A stretch of 35,408 nt of DNA from Deltaproteobacteria bacterium (GTDB lineage Bacteria > Myxococcota_A > Polyangia > Polyangiales > JADJMO01), in the NCBI GenBank assembly GCA_016182965.1, contig JACPFM010000060.1, positions 1-35,408 on the forward strand, written 5' to 3'. This document shows, in pieces, positions 25,097 through 33,605 of this stretch; the first letter of the stretch is position 1, and every line of letters begins with the position of its first letter. A model generated the notes under the pieces. That model worked only from the letters and a program-made list of their open reading frames with translations. It ran no database searches and had not been told where the DNA came from. Position numbers and translations under genes: made by a program.

Positions 25097-25831
25097 ATGC
25101 GGGTCCCCCTTCACGGCGCGGTCCTCGTGGGTGCCCTGAGCCCTGCTCAGTCGCGCGCACCCTTCGAGACAGCCGACGTGATCGTTCGCGCAGGGGAGTC
25201 CCTCGTCCGCGCCCGCAAGTACGACGTGGACCACATCGAAGGACCTGATCTCACGGCGGAGGATCTCGACCGGCTCCTCCACGCTGACGAGATGATCCGG
25301 CTGCCCGACGTGCGGGCGGCGCGGGGTGCTGCCGCCTGGATCATCCGCGGAACTGGGCCGGGCCTCCGTCAGCTCGAGCAGGATCTGAGGATGAGCGCCG
25401 GACACATCTTCGGGCCTCACCACGTGAGCGAAGGCATCCGCTGTTTCGTCGTTCGACTGCCCGAGGCCCGCGCCGCACAAGACGCCGCGGCGAACGCCGC
25501 CCTGCAGGGTGCGCGTCGGCTCGTGATGCGGCGCGATGCGACGAGCGTCGCCGCGGCCGAGCTCGCGTTCGCGCTCGCAGCCGAGAAGAGCGCGGAGCTC
25601 TACGGGCTGGTGTCGGCGGCTCATGTCGTTACTGGCGACGACCGTCGAGGGGAGGCCTTCCTCGCCGTCGCGAGCAGGCTCGGCTTCGGGGAATCGGCAC
25701 GCCGCTGTCGAGACGAGCTCGTCGTGTCGAGAGACCCGTCCGCCGTGCGGCGAACGACGATGCGAGAAGCCGCTCTTGGGGTCCGCACCGCCGGCGAGAA
25801 GCTGCTTCCCCGCCCTCCCAGGGCAGCATGA
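25097..25831 (+). CDS. Unknown protein, middle gene of three-gene operon
   Basis: This 244-residue protein starts MRVPLHGAVLVGALSPAQSR (a GTG one codon upstream is possible). The N-terminal half is beta-rich (ADVIVRAGESLVRARKYDVD, IRCFVVRLPEARAAQD), with HIEGPDLTAEDLDRLLHADE between. The C-terminal half is helical (ARRLVMRRDATSVAAAELAF, LAVASRLGFGESARRCRDEL), TPR- or HEAT-like, and it ends in a Pro/Arg tail. I know no family. It overlaps the KaiC-like gene by 4 bp (ATGA) and follows the first gene by 8 bp, so the three are very likely translated together. Confidence 0.6.
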   Translation: MRVPLHGAVLVGALSPAQSRAPFETADVIVRAGESLVRARKYDVDHIEGPDLTAEDLDRLLHADEMIRLPDVRAARGAAAWIIRGTGPGLRQLEQDLRMSAGHIFGPHHVSEGIRCFVVRLPEARAAQDAAANAALQGARRLVMRRDATSVAAAELAFALAAEKSAELYGLVSAAHVVTGDDRRGEAFLAVASRLGFGESARRCRDELVVSRDPSAVRRTTMREAALGVRTAGEKLLPRPPRAA

Positions 25832-27969
25832 GCGAGCTCCGCGTCCGCGAGCTCTCGATCGAGAACCTGGCGTACGTGTTCGATCCGCCGGGGCTCCCGC
25901 TCGTGCAGAAGGCACCGAACACCGAGCCCACCACGTCGATCGCCATCCGCGGCGGGCCCGGCTCCGGCAAGACGACGTTGGCCACGGCGCTCGCGCGTGC
26001 CATCGCCGCGGCCTCGGGTGGGTTCGCGTTGTACCTGACGACGGAGTCGTCGCCGCTCGAGCTGATCTACAAGGCTCGCGTCCTCGGATTCGACGAAGGA
26101 ACGGTGCACGCGTCGGAGGACCCGGAGCGGGGCACGGTCGCGGTCCGGTCGCTTGCCTCCTCCGCCCGTGACGTGCGCACGAGCGACATCCCCGCGGTCG
26201 CGGACGCAGCTTGGCAGCTCATCGAGAGCTTCACGTCGGCGGCTTCGAATCGGTGCCGCGTCCTGGTCATCGACGCCGTGCCCCTCAGCGGCGGACTCGA
26301 GCTCGGGGCACGCGCTCCGACGCTCGAGCTGATCCAAGCGCTCGAGTCTCGCGGCATCAGCACGATCCTGATCGAGGAGGCCGACAACGAGGCCGGTGAT
26401 TTCGTGCCCTTCGTCGTCGACATCGTCTTCGAGATCGAGCGGCCGCGGGATCCCGACACGGGCAATGTCCTGCGTCGGCTCGGCTGCTCGAAGAGCCGAT
26501 ATTCGGCGGCGATCGCAGGCCCGCACGACTATGGGCTCGATGAAGGAAGACCCGCCGTGTGGCCCGACCCGCTGCGGATCTCCGCGCCGCAGCCGCCCGT
26601 GGAGCTTTTGTCCGAAGTCTCGGGCGCGCTGATCGCTCCGCTGGTGCGGCCAGGGGCAATGATGGTGGCGACTCGCGGCATCGTGCTCTGGCCCAGCGGG
26701 GAGGGCTCCTCGTTTCTGCGTGCTCTTCAGGCGACGCCAGGCGCCGAGCCGAACATCGTCAATTGCGGGCCGCTTACGACAGTCGCCGATCGAAGCGGCG
26801 GAAGAACAATCAGCGTACCGGCTGACGACGGTCCAGCCTCGCTGATCTGGACTCTGCTCAAGACGGGGACCCATGTCGTAGTCATCCAGCGCCTCGAAGC
26901 GCTGCTCGGCCGACACCGCCATCGCGCCGGGCTGCACGACGGGCTCGTCGCCCTGGGCAGGCTCGGTCGCTTGGTCTGCATCGACGGCGGCCCGGAAGCG
27001 ATCGCCGAGCTCTCGGCGATCGCGGACGTCCACATCGGCGGGAGCGTCCCGTCCGCTTTCGTCCGGCAGGTCCCGCCGCGCAAGTACCTCAGTGGCGCTC
27101 GCTGGCTCGATTTCGAGGCCCCCGCAGGGGACGGCGATGCGCACGCCGCGCTGCGCCCACTCGAAGAACCTCTCCGCGAGCTCCGACAGGCGATCGCGGT
27201 AGCCGACACCGCCTCGGCGCGCGCGCTGGGCGAGGGCATTCTCAACGCGACGTACACGCCTGCGCTCCCGCAGGCTCGCGCGCTCGCGGCCGTGCTCGTC
27301 AGCCGAGCGGGCCACTCGGCGCTCGCCCGCGAGCTGTGCCAGCCCGACCGCCACGTGGTTGGTGAAGCGCCGATCCCCGCGCGGCAGGCGGTGGTCGCGC
27401 GCGCGTTCGCGCATCTCGGCGACACGTGGCAGGCGCTGTGGTCGTTGTTCGAGCGATTTCAAGTTCCCCTCGAAGCCGCGATCACGTTCGATCCGGCGAT
27501 CCTGTTGTGGCGAGCCATCGTGGCTCGCATCACGACGAGCGCCGCTGCGCTCGATGCAACCCTCCGCGTGGAAGGCGCGGCGCACGAGACATGGGTCGTC
27601 GACTTCCTCCTCGAGACCCTCGTCCAGCGAGGGAGGCTCGAGGACGCTCGCCGGCTTGCGCGCGATTGCGCACAGCGAGCGGGCCTGCCGGCTTGGTGGG
27701 GTCGTCGCCTGTTCGTGGACGCACGACTCGAAGCTGCCCAGGGGGCTGGCGGAGATCCCGGCGGCCTCGAGAGCGAGATGAATGCGCTCGTGGAGGATCC
27801 TTCGCCAGGCCCGCTCGGTCGTGCAGAAGTCGCCTACAACCTCGGGATCCTGCTCGCCGGGCAGGGGCGGAGCGCCGAGGCGGCTGCGGCGCTTCGACGC
27901 GCTTTGGAGCTCAACGCAGCGCTCGAGCTCGCGACGGAGAAGCTCGATAGCCTGAGCGAGCCGGCCTGA
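25828..27969 (+). CDS. KaiC/RecA-like ATPase with degenerate second lobe and TPR tail
   Basis: This 713-residue protein begins with a KaiC-type RecA domain: Walker A GGPGSGKTTLATAL at 42-55, YLTTESSPLEL at 69-79 (the place of the KaiC catalytic Glu pair), Walker B RVLVIDAVPLSGG at 144-156, and CSKSRYSAAIAGPHDYGLD at 220-238, the KaiC 'K-x-R' interface strand. A second region (about 265-440: VRPGAMMVATRGIVLWPSGE, WTLLKTGTHVVVIQRLEALL) looks like another RecA lobe without a P-loop. The last 270 residues are helical repeats ending in a clear TPR (AEVAYNLGILLAGQGRSAEA). KaiC-like ATPases form hexamers that signal by ATP state; the TPRs suggest partner binding. Intact P-loop, last gene of the operon. 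Confidence 0.8.
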   Translation: MSELRVRELSIENLAYVFDPPGLPLVQKAPNTEPTTSIAIRGGPGSGKTTLATALARAIAAASGGFALYLTTESSPLELIYKARVLGFDEGTVHASEDPERGTVAVRSLASSARDVRTSDIPAVADAAWQLIESFTSAASNRCRVLVIDAVPLSGGLELGARAPTLELIQALESRGISTILIEEADNEAGDFVPFVVDIVFEIERPRDPDTGNVLRRLGCSKSRYSAAIAGPHDYGLDEGRPAVWPDPLRISAPQPPVELLSEVSGALIAPLVRPGAMMVATRGIVLWPSGEGSSFLRALQATPGAEPNIVNCGPLTTVADRSGGRTISVPADDGPASLIWTLLKTGTHVVVIQRLEALLGRHRHRAGLHDGLVALGRLGRLVCIDGGPEAIAELSAIADVHIGGSVPSAFVRQVPPRKYLSGARWLDFEAPAGDGDAHAALRPLEEPLRELRQAIAVADTASARALGEGILNATYTPALPQARALAAVLVSRAGHSALARELCQPDRHVVGEAPIPARQAVVARAFAHLGDTWQALWSLFERFQVPLEAAITFDPAILLWRAIVARITTSAAALDATLRVEGAAHETWVVDFLLETLVQRGRLEDARRLARDCAQRAGLPAWWGRRLFVDARLEAAQGAGGDPGGLESEMNALVEDPSPGPLGRAEVAYNLGILLAGQGRSAEAAAALRRALELNAALELATEKLDSLSEPA

Positions 27970-27988
27970 GCCCAGGGGTTTCGAACAA

Positions 27989-28822
27989 TCACGGCATCTT
28001 CAGGATCGTCGTCAGCGGATTGTGGTCCGACGAGCGCGACGTCTGCACCGTGGCCGTCACCTGGTACCTGAGGACCTGCATCCCCGCCTTCACGACCCAC
28101 ACCTGATCGATGTGCGAGGCGACGCCCCCGTAACACGCCTGGAGGCCCGCGGAGCCCGCGCGTCCGTTGAACGTCTTGCAGCCGTTGTTCACCACCAGAT
28201 CGGCCACGTTGCGCGTGTACTTCATGAGGTCGGATTTGCGGAGCACGTCGCCCACGACCTCCTCCGAGGTCGCGTTGAAGTCGCCGGCGAGGACGAACGG
28301 CTGCTTCTTATCGGCCGCCTCGGCCTGGATCGATTGCACCGTCCGCTTCGCGGCCTCCGCGCGCGCGGTGGCGGCGGCGGCGCTGTCGCCGGCGGCGAAG
28401 TGGACGCTGTAGACCCAGACCTCGCGGCCCGTCGCCTTGTGCGCGAGGAGGACCCCGATCTGATTGCGGTCGTCGAGCCCCGGCTGCAGCGGAATCACGA
28501 AGTGGACCTCGCGGACCTTGCTCCAGACCGACTTGCGGAACAGCACGAGGGTGTCGTCGGCGCCCTGCTTCAGCGTGGTGAAACCCCAGTCCTGAACGTG
28601 ATGGTCCCCGAGGCGGGCGACGACGGCGTCGCGCTCCGGCCGACGCATCTCCTGGATGGCCACGACGGTCAGCTTCTGCGCGGCGATCGCCAGATCTTGC
28701 GCGTTCCACGCGTCGTCGAGCGTCTGCATCAGCTCCATGTTCCGCCGCTCGACGTCGGTCTGCCCGCTTCCGACCGTGGTCGCGCTCTCGACGCGGCCGC
28801 GCTCCAGATCTTCCCGGCCCAT
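27989..28822 (-). CDS. Endonuclease/exonuclease/phosphatase (EEP) family protein
   Basis: This 277-residue protein has the EEP motifs in order: VVAIQEMRRPERDAVVARL near 53 (metal-binding Glu), VWVYSVHFAAGDS near 135 (His), FVLAGDFNATSEE near 173 (Asp/Asn), SHIDQVWVV near 240, and SSDHNPLTTIL near the end (Asp/His). This DNase I-like fold hydrolyses phosphodiesters in DNA, RNA or phospholipid headgroups. The N-terminus lacks the usual first strand (wNi) unless DAWNAQ replaces it, and there is no signal peptide. It is convergent with the KaiC-like gene, 19 bp between stops, so it is probably not part of that operon. Substrate cannot be told from the sequence. Confidence 0.85.
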   Translation of the reverse strand: MGREDLERGRVESATTVGSGQTDVERRNMELMQTLDDAWNAQDLAIAAQKLTVVAIQEMRRPERDAVVARLGDHHVQDWGFTTLKQGADDTLVLFRKSVWSKVREVHFVIPLQPGLDDRNQIGVLLAHKATGREVWVYSVHFAAGDSAAAATARAEAAKRTVQSIQAEAADKKQPFVLAGDFNATSEEVVGDVLRKSDLMKYTRNVADLVVNNGCKTFNGRAGSAGLQACYGGVASHIDQVWVVKAGMQVLRYQVTATVQTSRSSDHNPLTTILKMP

Positions 28823-28932
28823 GTTCCGCCCTCCTCGCCACGGACTGGAGGTGCAAGCGAAGTGCGCGAGGGCGAGTCTGCGACGCGGCAGCCCGGCTGA
28901 CGAACGGCGGGTGGCGAGCTCGTCGAGCGCCG

Positions 28933-29757
28933 TTACCCGTCGGTCGGCCAGGCACCGGTGCCGAGCAGCGAGTCGAGGAGCGCCTGGAGCTGCTGATCGT
29001 TCGACGACTCGAGCTGCGCGCGCCTTGCGTCGTCGAGCGTCAGTCCGAGGAGGGCGCTCGCTCGCACGATCGAGCCACGCAGCGCATCGGCGCGCTCACG
29101 TCGCGCGGCTGCGTCACCCTCGGCCCTGCCGTCGGCGCGCTGCTCAGCTCGATCGAGACTCCGCAGCAGCTCGGCCTCTCGGCGCATCTCGGCGATGCGC
29201 TGGGCGGAAGGCTCCAGGGAGAGGAGCTCGAGGGCGTGCTTCGCTTCGGCCATGATCGGGGACTCGCTCGCCAGGGAGTCTAGCGCGCTCGCTGCGTCGA
29301 GACGAAGGAAGCGAGCCCAGCGTTCGAGGTCGCGCTCTTCGCGGACCGAGTAGCGGGCGTGGAAGCGCTCGGTCTTGGCGGCCAGGAACACGATGCACAC
29401 CACCGGCTTCAGCTCGGCGTAGTCCTCACCCCGCCGCAGGCTGCTGCCGAAGATACGTGCCCAATGATAGAGCCACCGAGCCCCGTGACCACGCTGCGCG
29501 TCGCACTCCATTTCGACGTCCACGCGAGCGCCGTCGGCGAGCTCGACGAGGACGTCGAGGCGAACGCCTCGATCGAGGACCAGATCCTTGGGCAGCTCGG
29601 GGTTGAGGACCTTCACCTTCGCGATGGGCACCGCCGGACGGAGCACCGCGCTCAGGAGGGACACGAGTAGCCGCTCGTTCGCCGGCGCGGCGAACAGGAG
29701 TTTGAACACGACATCGAGCTTGGGGTCGAGCAGCTCCATGCCGTACCCCATGCGCAC
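28933..29757 (-). CDS. Rpn family PD-(D/E)XK nuclease / putative transposase, complete
   Basis: This 274-residue protein (an alternative start at 29739 gives MELLDPKLDVVFKLLF) has the Rpn layout: KLDVVFKLLFAAPANERLLV, VLNPELPKDLVLDRGVRLDV, then VELADGARVDVEMECDAQRG and WARIFGSSLRRGEDYAELKP followed by VVCIVFL. The presumed catalytic Asp and Glu are present; the usual E-x-Q is E-C. The C-terminal half has an Arg/Glu-rich helix (EMRREAELLRSLDRAEQRAD). It is full length for the family. It is the intact counterpart of the left-edge partial gene and the 399-800 fragment, in the same orientation. These proteins act in DNA recombination and are not classical IS transposases. No terminal inverted repeats are visible. 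Confidence 0.85.
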   Translation of the reverse strand: MRMGYGMELLDPKLDVVFKLLFAAPANERLLVSLLSAVLRPAVPIAKVKVLNPELPKDLVLDRGVRLDVLVELADGARVDVEMECDAQRGHGARWLYHWARIFGSSLRRGEDYAELKPVVCIVFLAAKTERFHARYSVREERDLERWARFLRLDAASALDSLASESPIMAEAKHALELLSLEPSAQRIAEMRREAELLRSLDRAEQRADGRAEGDAAARRERADALRGSIVRASALLGLTLDDARRAQLESSNDQQLQALLDSLLGTGAWPTDG

Positions 29758-29780
29758 GCCCGGGCCGGTTTGCAGCGAGC

Positions 29781-29798
29781 GCGGACAGACAATGACCG
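29781..29798 (-). promoter_or_regulatory. Conserved 18-bp block upstream of Rpn gene (copy B)
   Basis: This block matches 318-335 with one difference and lies 42 bp upstream of the 29739 start. See the other copy. Promoter or operator function is inferred from position and conservation. Confidence 0.3.
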
Positions 29799-29838
29799 GC
29801 GCGTGCCGCGCCCCGCGTCCGCGTTCGCGTTTCGCGTC

Positions 29839-30786
29839 CTAGAGGCCCTTCGCCAGATACAGAATCGCCGCCGGATCGCTCGGCTCCAACGTCACCAGGA
29901 ACGGCAGGTACGTCGTCTGGATGCCCAGCGTCGAGAGCTTCTCCATCGCCTGCGACTGGATGATCTCGCGCGCCGCGCGCGCCCGTGCCGGCACCAGCCG
30001 GTCGTCCTTCGCCTGCTCGGCGACCTGGGCGCGCTGATCGCGGGTGAACAGCGGCGGGAGCAGCGCGTTGACCACGAGGCGCGGGATGGGGAGCCCGAGC
30101 TCGCGCACGGCGGTGGCGAGCTCGATCGTCTCGTTGGCCGGCATCTCCTCGGGGAGGGTCACCAGGATGACACCGGAGTGGGACGGGTCCTGGAACAGCC
30201 GCCACGCGCGATCGGCGTCGCGGCGCAGCGGGCCGCCGGGCGCCACGTCGAGGAGCACCCGCGGGACCTTGAGCATGTCGACGCCGTGGCCGGTCGCCGG
30301 CGCGTCGACGATGACCGTCTCGTACTTCCAGCCGTCGCCGTAGGGCGGCTCGCGCTCGTCGGTCGTCCTGCCCGAGAGCAGCTCGGTGGTGTGCCACCAG
30401 GCCTTCCCGAGCATCGACCACTCGCTCATGCCCGGAACGGCGTTGAAGAAGGTGCGGACGTACCTGTTGTCGAAGAGCGCGTCGTAGAGCGTCTTCGACT
30501 TGAGCATGAGGACGCCGTACTCCTCGAGGCACTTCTCGGGGACCATGTTCACCGCGTCGATGTTCGGCGCGACGTGGACGATCTCCGGCCCGATCGGCTG
30601 GCTGCCGAGCATCCCCGACAGGCGCTCCTTGGCGTTGCACATGCAGAGCAGGACCCGGCGACCGCGCGCGGCCATGGCCCGGGCCAGGGCGGCCGAGACC
30701 GTGGTCTTGCCGACGCCGCCCTTGCCGGTGACGTAGACGAAGCGGAGGTTGTCGAGGGGGGCCGCCTGCGGCGGGATCGTGGGCAT
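29839..30786 (-). CDS. ArsA/Get3-like ATPase (anion-transporting ATPase family)
   Basis: This 315-residue protein has the deviant Walker A VTGKGGVGKTTVSAAL near residue 20, the switch region ETVIVDAPATGHGVDMLKVP near 165-185 and VILVTLPEEMPANETIELA. It contains one ATPase domain, as in Get3 and myxobacterial ArsA-like proteins, which usually come as adjacent pairs; no second copy is visible here. The family couples ATP hydrolysis to release of arsenite, tail-anchored proteins or unknown cargo. No arsR/arsB genes are nearby, so arsenic resistance is not supported. It is divergent from the kinase gene, with 161 bp between them. Confidence 0.85.
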   Translation of the reverse strand: MPTIPPQAAPLDNLRFVYVTGKGGVGKTTVSAALARAMAARGRRVLLCMCNAKERLSGMLGSQPIGPEIVHVAPNIDAVNMVPEKCLEEYGVLMLKSKTLYDALFDNRYVRTFFNAVPGMSEWSMLGKAWWHTTELLSGRTTDEREPPYGDGWKYETVIVDAPATGHGVDMLKVPRVLLDVAPGGPLRRDADRAWRLFQDPSHSGVILVTLPEEMPANETIELATAVRELGLPIPRLVVNALLPPLFTRDQRAQVAEQAKDDRLVPARARAAREIIQSQAMEKLSTLGIQTTYLPFLVTLEPSDPAAILYLAKGL

Positions 30787-30879
30787 CCGGCGAAGGGCGC
30801 CTCGTTAGCACCCCCACTGCGCGCCGTCACGGCCCGGCCCCCTCGCGCCACGACGTCCCGGGCCCTCGCAACGTCTGCG

Positions 30880-30909
30880 TTGACCCGCTCTCCCCCGGGG
30901 CCCTACCCT
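30880..30909 (+). promoter_or_regulatory. Candidate sigma70-type promoter for the kinase gene
   Basis: TTGACC at 30880 and TACCCT at 30904 are separated by 18 bp and lie 39 bp before the kinase ATG. The -35 matches the consensus at 5 of 6 positions; the -10 is weak. The leader has an unusual T-rich run (TTTTCTTCATTTTTCTTCG) and no Shine-Dalgarno sequence. Confidence 0.35.
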
Positions 30910-30947
30910 CGTTCGCCCACCCCCATTTTCTTCATTTTTCTTCGACA

Positions 30948-32684
30948 ATGAAGAGCTGCCCGAAGTGCAACCTGCGCTACCCCGACGAAAGCACCTACTG
31001 CTTCGTCGACGGCGCCGTTCTCGAGCCGCTCAAAGACCCGCGGGTCGGCACCACGATCGCCGGGCGCTACCAGATCGAGAACATCCTCGGTGAAGGCGGG
31101 ATGGCCACCGTCTACCGGGCGCGCCACACGCTGATCGACCGCCCGTGCGCGGTGAAGATCCTCAACCCCGCCCTCGCGCGCGACAAGATGGTGCGCGAGC
31201 GGTTCCGCCGCGAGGCGAAGAGCGCGAAGAAGCTCGCGCACCCGAACGTCATCGACATCTTCGACGAGGGCGACACCGGCGACGGCACCTCGTTCATGGT
31301 GATGGAGCTGCTCGACGGCGAGCCGCTCGACGCGCTGGTCTCGCGCGGTCCCATCCCGCTCCACCGCGCGCTGCCGATCATGATCCAGGTCTCGCGCGGC
31401 ATCGCCCGCGCGCACGACCTCGAGGTCATCCACCGCGACCTCAAGCCCGAGAACATCTTCCTCGCCCGCCGCGACGACGGCAGCGATCTGGTCAAGCTGC
31501 TCGACTTCGGCATCGCGCGCTCCGCGCAGGACTCCCGCCTCACCGGCGTCGGCGAGGTGTTCGGCACGCCGCAGTACATGGCGCCCGAGCGCATCACCTC
31601 GATCGACGCGGGCGGCTCGCAAGACCTCTACGCGCTCGGCGTGATCTTCTTCGAGATGATCACGAGCACGCTGCCGTTCGAGGCGAACGACGTCCCGACC
31701 TTCCTGCTCAAGCACCTCAAGGAGCCGCCGCCGAAGCTCTCGTCGCGCGGCGTGAAGGTCCCGGTCGAGCTCGAGAACCTCATCGACTCGCTCATGGCGA
31801 AGGACCCGAAGCAGCGTCCGGTCGACGCGCACAAGGTCCACAACGATCTCGTCTCCATCTCGCAGAAGATGGGGATCCACCCGCCGCCCGAGATCCAGCA
31901 CGAGCAGAAGACGGCCGCCCGCGCGCCCGCCGCCACGCTGCCGCCGGTCACCCTCGACCGCTGGGCCCGCCGCCTGACGGTGTTCGAACAGATGCTCCAG
32001 CGCGCGTACCCGAGCGGCGCCCCGGCCGATCAGCGGTCGACCCTCGAGTCGGTCAAGAAGGTGGTCACCGAGATCGCCTCGCTCCGCGGCAGCAGCGTCG
32101 AGGATCAGCGCAAGCTCGAGGGCCTCGAGGGCCGGCAGCGCGAGGGCCGCGAGCGGTTCGGTCGCGCGGTCGACGCGCTCGGCGTCGACGCGTCGAAGGC
32201 GCGCGAGGTCGCCCGCGCCGCGCGCGAGGGCGTCGACCCGTACACCAAGGCGGTGTCGCAGGCGCGCGATCTCGCGCAGAAGACGCACGGCGAGATCCTC
32301 CACTGGGAGGGCCGCTGCGGCTTCAACGCGCCGTACGCCGAGCTGTCCGACTCCTACCGCAAGATGGCCGACGTGGTCGACCATTGGCTCAAGACCTACG
32401 ACCTCGAGAAGCAGGCCGTGGCGTGGGCCGAGGCGAAGGAGCAAGAGGTCCAGGACCTCGACTTCCAGATCCAGGAGCTCCGCGCGCAGCTCGGGAAGTT
32501 CGAGCAGTCGCTCGAGCAGGAGCACGCGCAGCTCGAGGCGAAGGTCAGCGCCGCCGGCAAGCGCGCGGGCGAGCTCGAAGAGGCGCTCCTCGAGCTGGCC
32601 ACCCGCTTCTGCGCGCCGCTGCGCACCAAGCCGGAGCTCGCCGCCCTGTTCACCGAGCTCGAAGCGGGCAGCGCGGCCGCGTAG
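30948..32684 (+). CDS. Zinc-ribbon Hanks-type serine/threonine protein kinase
   Basis: This 578-residue protein starts with a small zinc ribbon (CPKCNLRYPDESTYC, three Cys and the DG that usually follows). The kinase domain runs about 38-300: GEGGMATVYRA (Gly-rich loop), CAVKIL (Lys), VIHRDLKPENIFL (catalytic loop), LLDFGIARS (DFG), GTPQYMAPERI. A linker with PPPEIQHEQ follows, then a 250-residue helical/coiled-coil tail (LDFQIQELRAQLGKFEQSLE). No transmembrane segment, so it is cytosolic. All catalytic residues are present. The zinc-ribbon/kinase/coiled-coil order is common in Polyangia. It could phosphorylate FHA-domain regulators such as the one at 7890-9314, but nothing links them directly. 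Confidence 0.9.
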   Translation: MKSCPKCNLRYPDESTYCFVDGAVLEPLKDPRVGTTIAGRYQIENILGEGGMATVYRARHTLIDRPCAVKILNPALARDKMVRERFRREAKSAKKLAHPNVIDIFDEGDTGDGTSFMVMELLDGEPLDALVSRGPIPLHRALPIMIQVSRGIARAHDLEVIHRDLKPENIFLARRDDGSDLVKLLDFGIARSAQDSRLTGVGEVFGTPQYMAPERITSIDAGGSQDLYALGVIFFEMITSTLPFEANDVPTFLLKHLKEPPPKLSSRGVKVPVELENLIDSLMAKDPKQRPVDAHKVHNDLVSISQKMGIHPPPEIQHEQKTAARAPAATLPPVTLDRWARRLTVFEQMLQRAYPSGAPADQRSTLESVKKVVTEIASLRGSSVEDQRKLEGLEGRQREGRERFGRAVDALGVDASKAREVARAAREGVDPYTKAVSQARDLAQKTHGEILHWEGRCGFNAPYAELSDSYRKMADVVDHWLKTYDLEKQAVAWAEAKEQEVQDLDFQIQELRAQLGKFEQSLEQEHAQLEAKVSAAGKRAGELEEALLELATRFCAPLRTKPELAALFTELEAGSAAA

Positions 32685-32812
32685 TCCGGCGCGGATGCGC
32701 TCCGCGCCGAGCGCACGAGGCGCCATCTCGTCGTCGACGCGGCCACCCCACGGGCCACCCGCGGGAATTCGGTTTCACGGTGTGGCCGGCCCACGCCCTC
32801 GGTCTCTTCTGA

Positions 32813-32840
32813 ACTGACGACTGACGACTGACGACTGATG
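32813..32840. repeat. ACTGACG heptamer array
   Basis: ACTGACG repeats three times and then degenerates (ACTGATG). It lies in the 219-bp space between the convergent kinase and response-regulator genes. The rest of that gap shows nothing I can name. Confidence 0.6.
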
Positions 32841-32903
32841 ACCGGGCCTTCGCGAGCAGCGAAACGCCTCGCGCCCGACGCTCGCGACGGTGACTCGAGA
32901 AGC

Positions 32904-33605
32904 TCAGGCCTTCACGATGCCGAGGCGCATCGCCTCGCGCGTGGCCTCCGCCTTCGAGCAGACGTGGAGCTTCTCGTACGCGCGACGGATGTGCGACCGC
33001 ACGGTGTTGGTGGTGACGCCCAGCATGCGCCCGACCTCGTCGTAGGTGGCGCCGCGCGCGATCAGCTCGACGACCTCGCGCTCGCGGGGCGTGAGCGAGC
33101 ACTCCTCGGGGAGCGGCTGGTCTCGCGGCGCCGGGATCTGATGGAAGCTCTCGAGCACGCGACGCGCGACCGAGGGGGACATCGGGGCGCCGCCCTCGAG
33201 CGCCTCGCGGACGCTCGGCAGGAGCCGGTGCACGATCTCGTCCTTCAGCAGGTAGCCGACGGCGCCGGCGCGCAGGGCGTCGAAGATGTGGGTGTCGTCG
33301 TCGAACACGGTGAGCACGATCGCGAGCGGCGCCCGGCCGGCCGCGCGCGCGCTCTTCAGCAGATCGACGCCGGAGCCGTCGGGCAGCCCGAGATCGAGCA
33401 GGACCAGATCGGGCGCGAGATCGGAGAGCGCGGCGCGCGCCTCCTCGACGCTCGCGGCCTCGCCCGCGATCTCGAAGTCGCCGCTGCCCTCGACGAGGAT
33501 GCGGAGCGCCTCGCGGATGCGCGCGTCGTCGTCGACGATGAGGAGCTTGGGCATCCGCGCGTCGATCCTCGGCAAGCGCCCGGTGGCCGGCCATCGCACG
33601 GTCAT
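32904..33605 (-). CDS. NarL/FixJ-type two-component response regulator
   Basis: This 233-residue protein (217 if it starts at the ATG at 33554) has a receiver domain: KLLIVDDDARIREAL, then DLVLLDLGLPDGSG with the phospho-acceptor Asp, and the Lys in GYLLKDEIV. A LuxR-type HTH follows (LTPREREVVELIARGATYDE, VTTNTVRSHIRRAYEKLHV). The ATG at 33605 overlaps the kinase stop codon (ATGA), which argues for coupled translation from that start, although the conserved domain begins at the second ATG. It is the output of the adjacent histidine kinase. Confidence 0.92.
   Translation of the reverse strand: MTVRWPATGRLPRIDARMPKLLIVDDDARIREALRILVEGSGDFEIAGEAASVEEARAALSDLAPDLVLLDLGLPDGSGVDLLKSARAAGRAPLAIVLTVFDDDTHIFDALRAGAVGYLLKDEIVHRLLPSVREALEGGAPMSPSVARRVLESFHQIPAPRDQPLPEECSLTPREREVVELIARGATYDEVGRMLGVTTNTVRSHIRRAYEKLHVCSKAEATREAMRLGIVKA

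Noticed and set aside
29839..30786. Arsenic resistance operon
   Set aside because: Only an ArsA-like ATPase is present; no arsR, arsB or arsC gene is visible, so the name would mislead.
30903..32726. 607-codon frame antisense to the kinase
   Set aside because: Arg/Leu/Glu-rich mirror of the kinase gene; no domain pattern.
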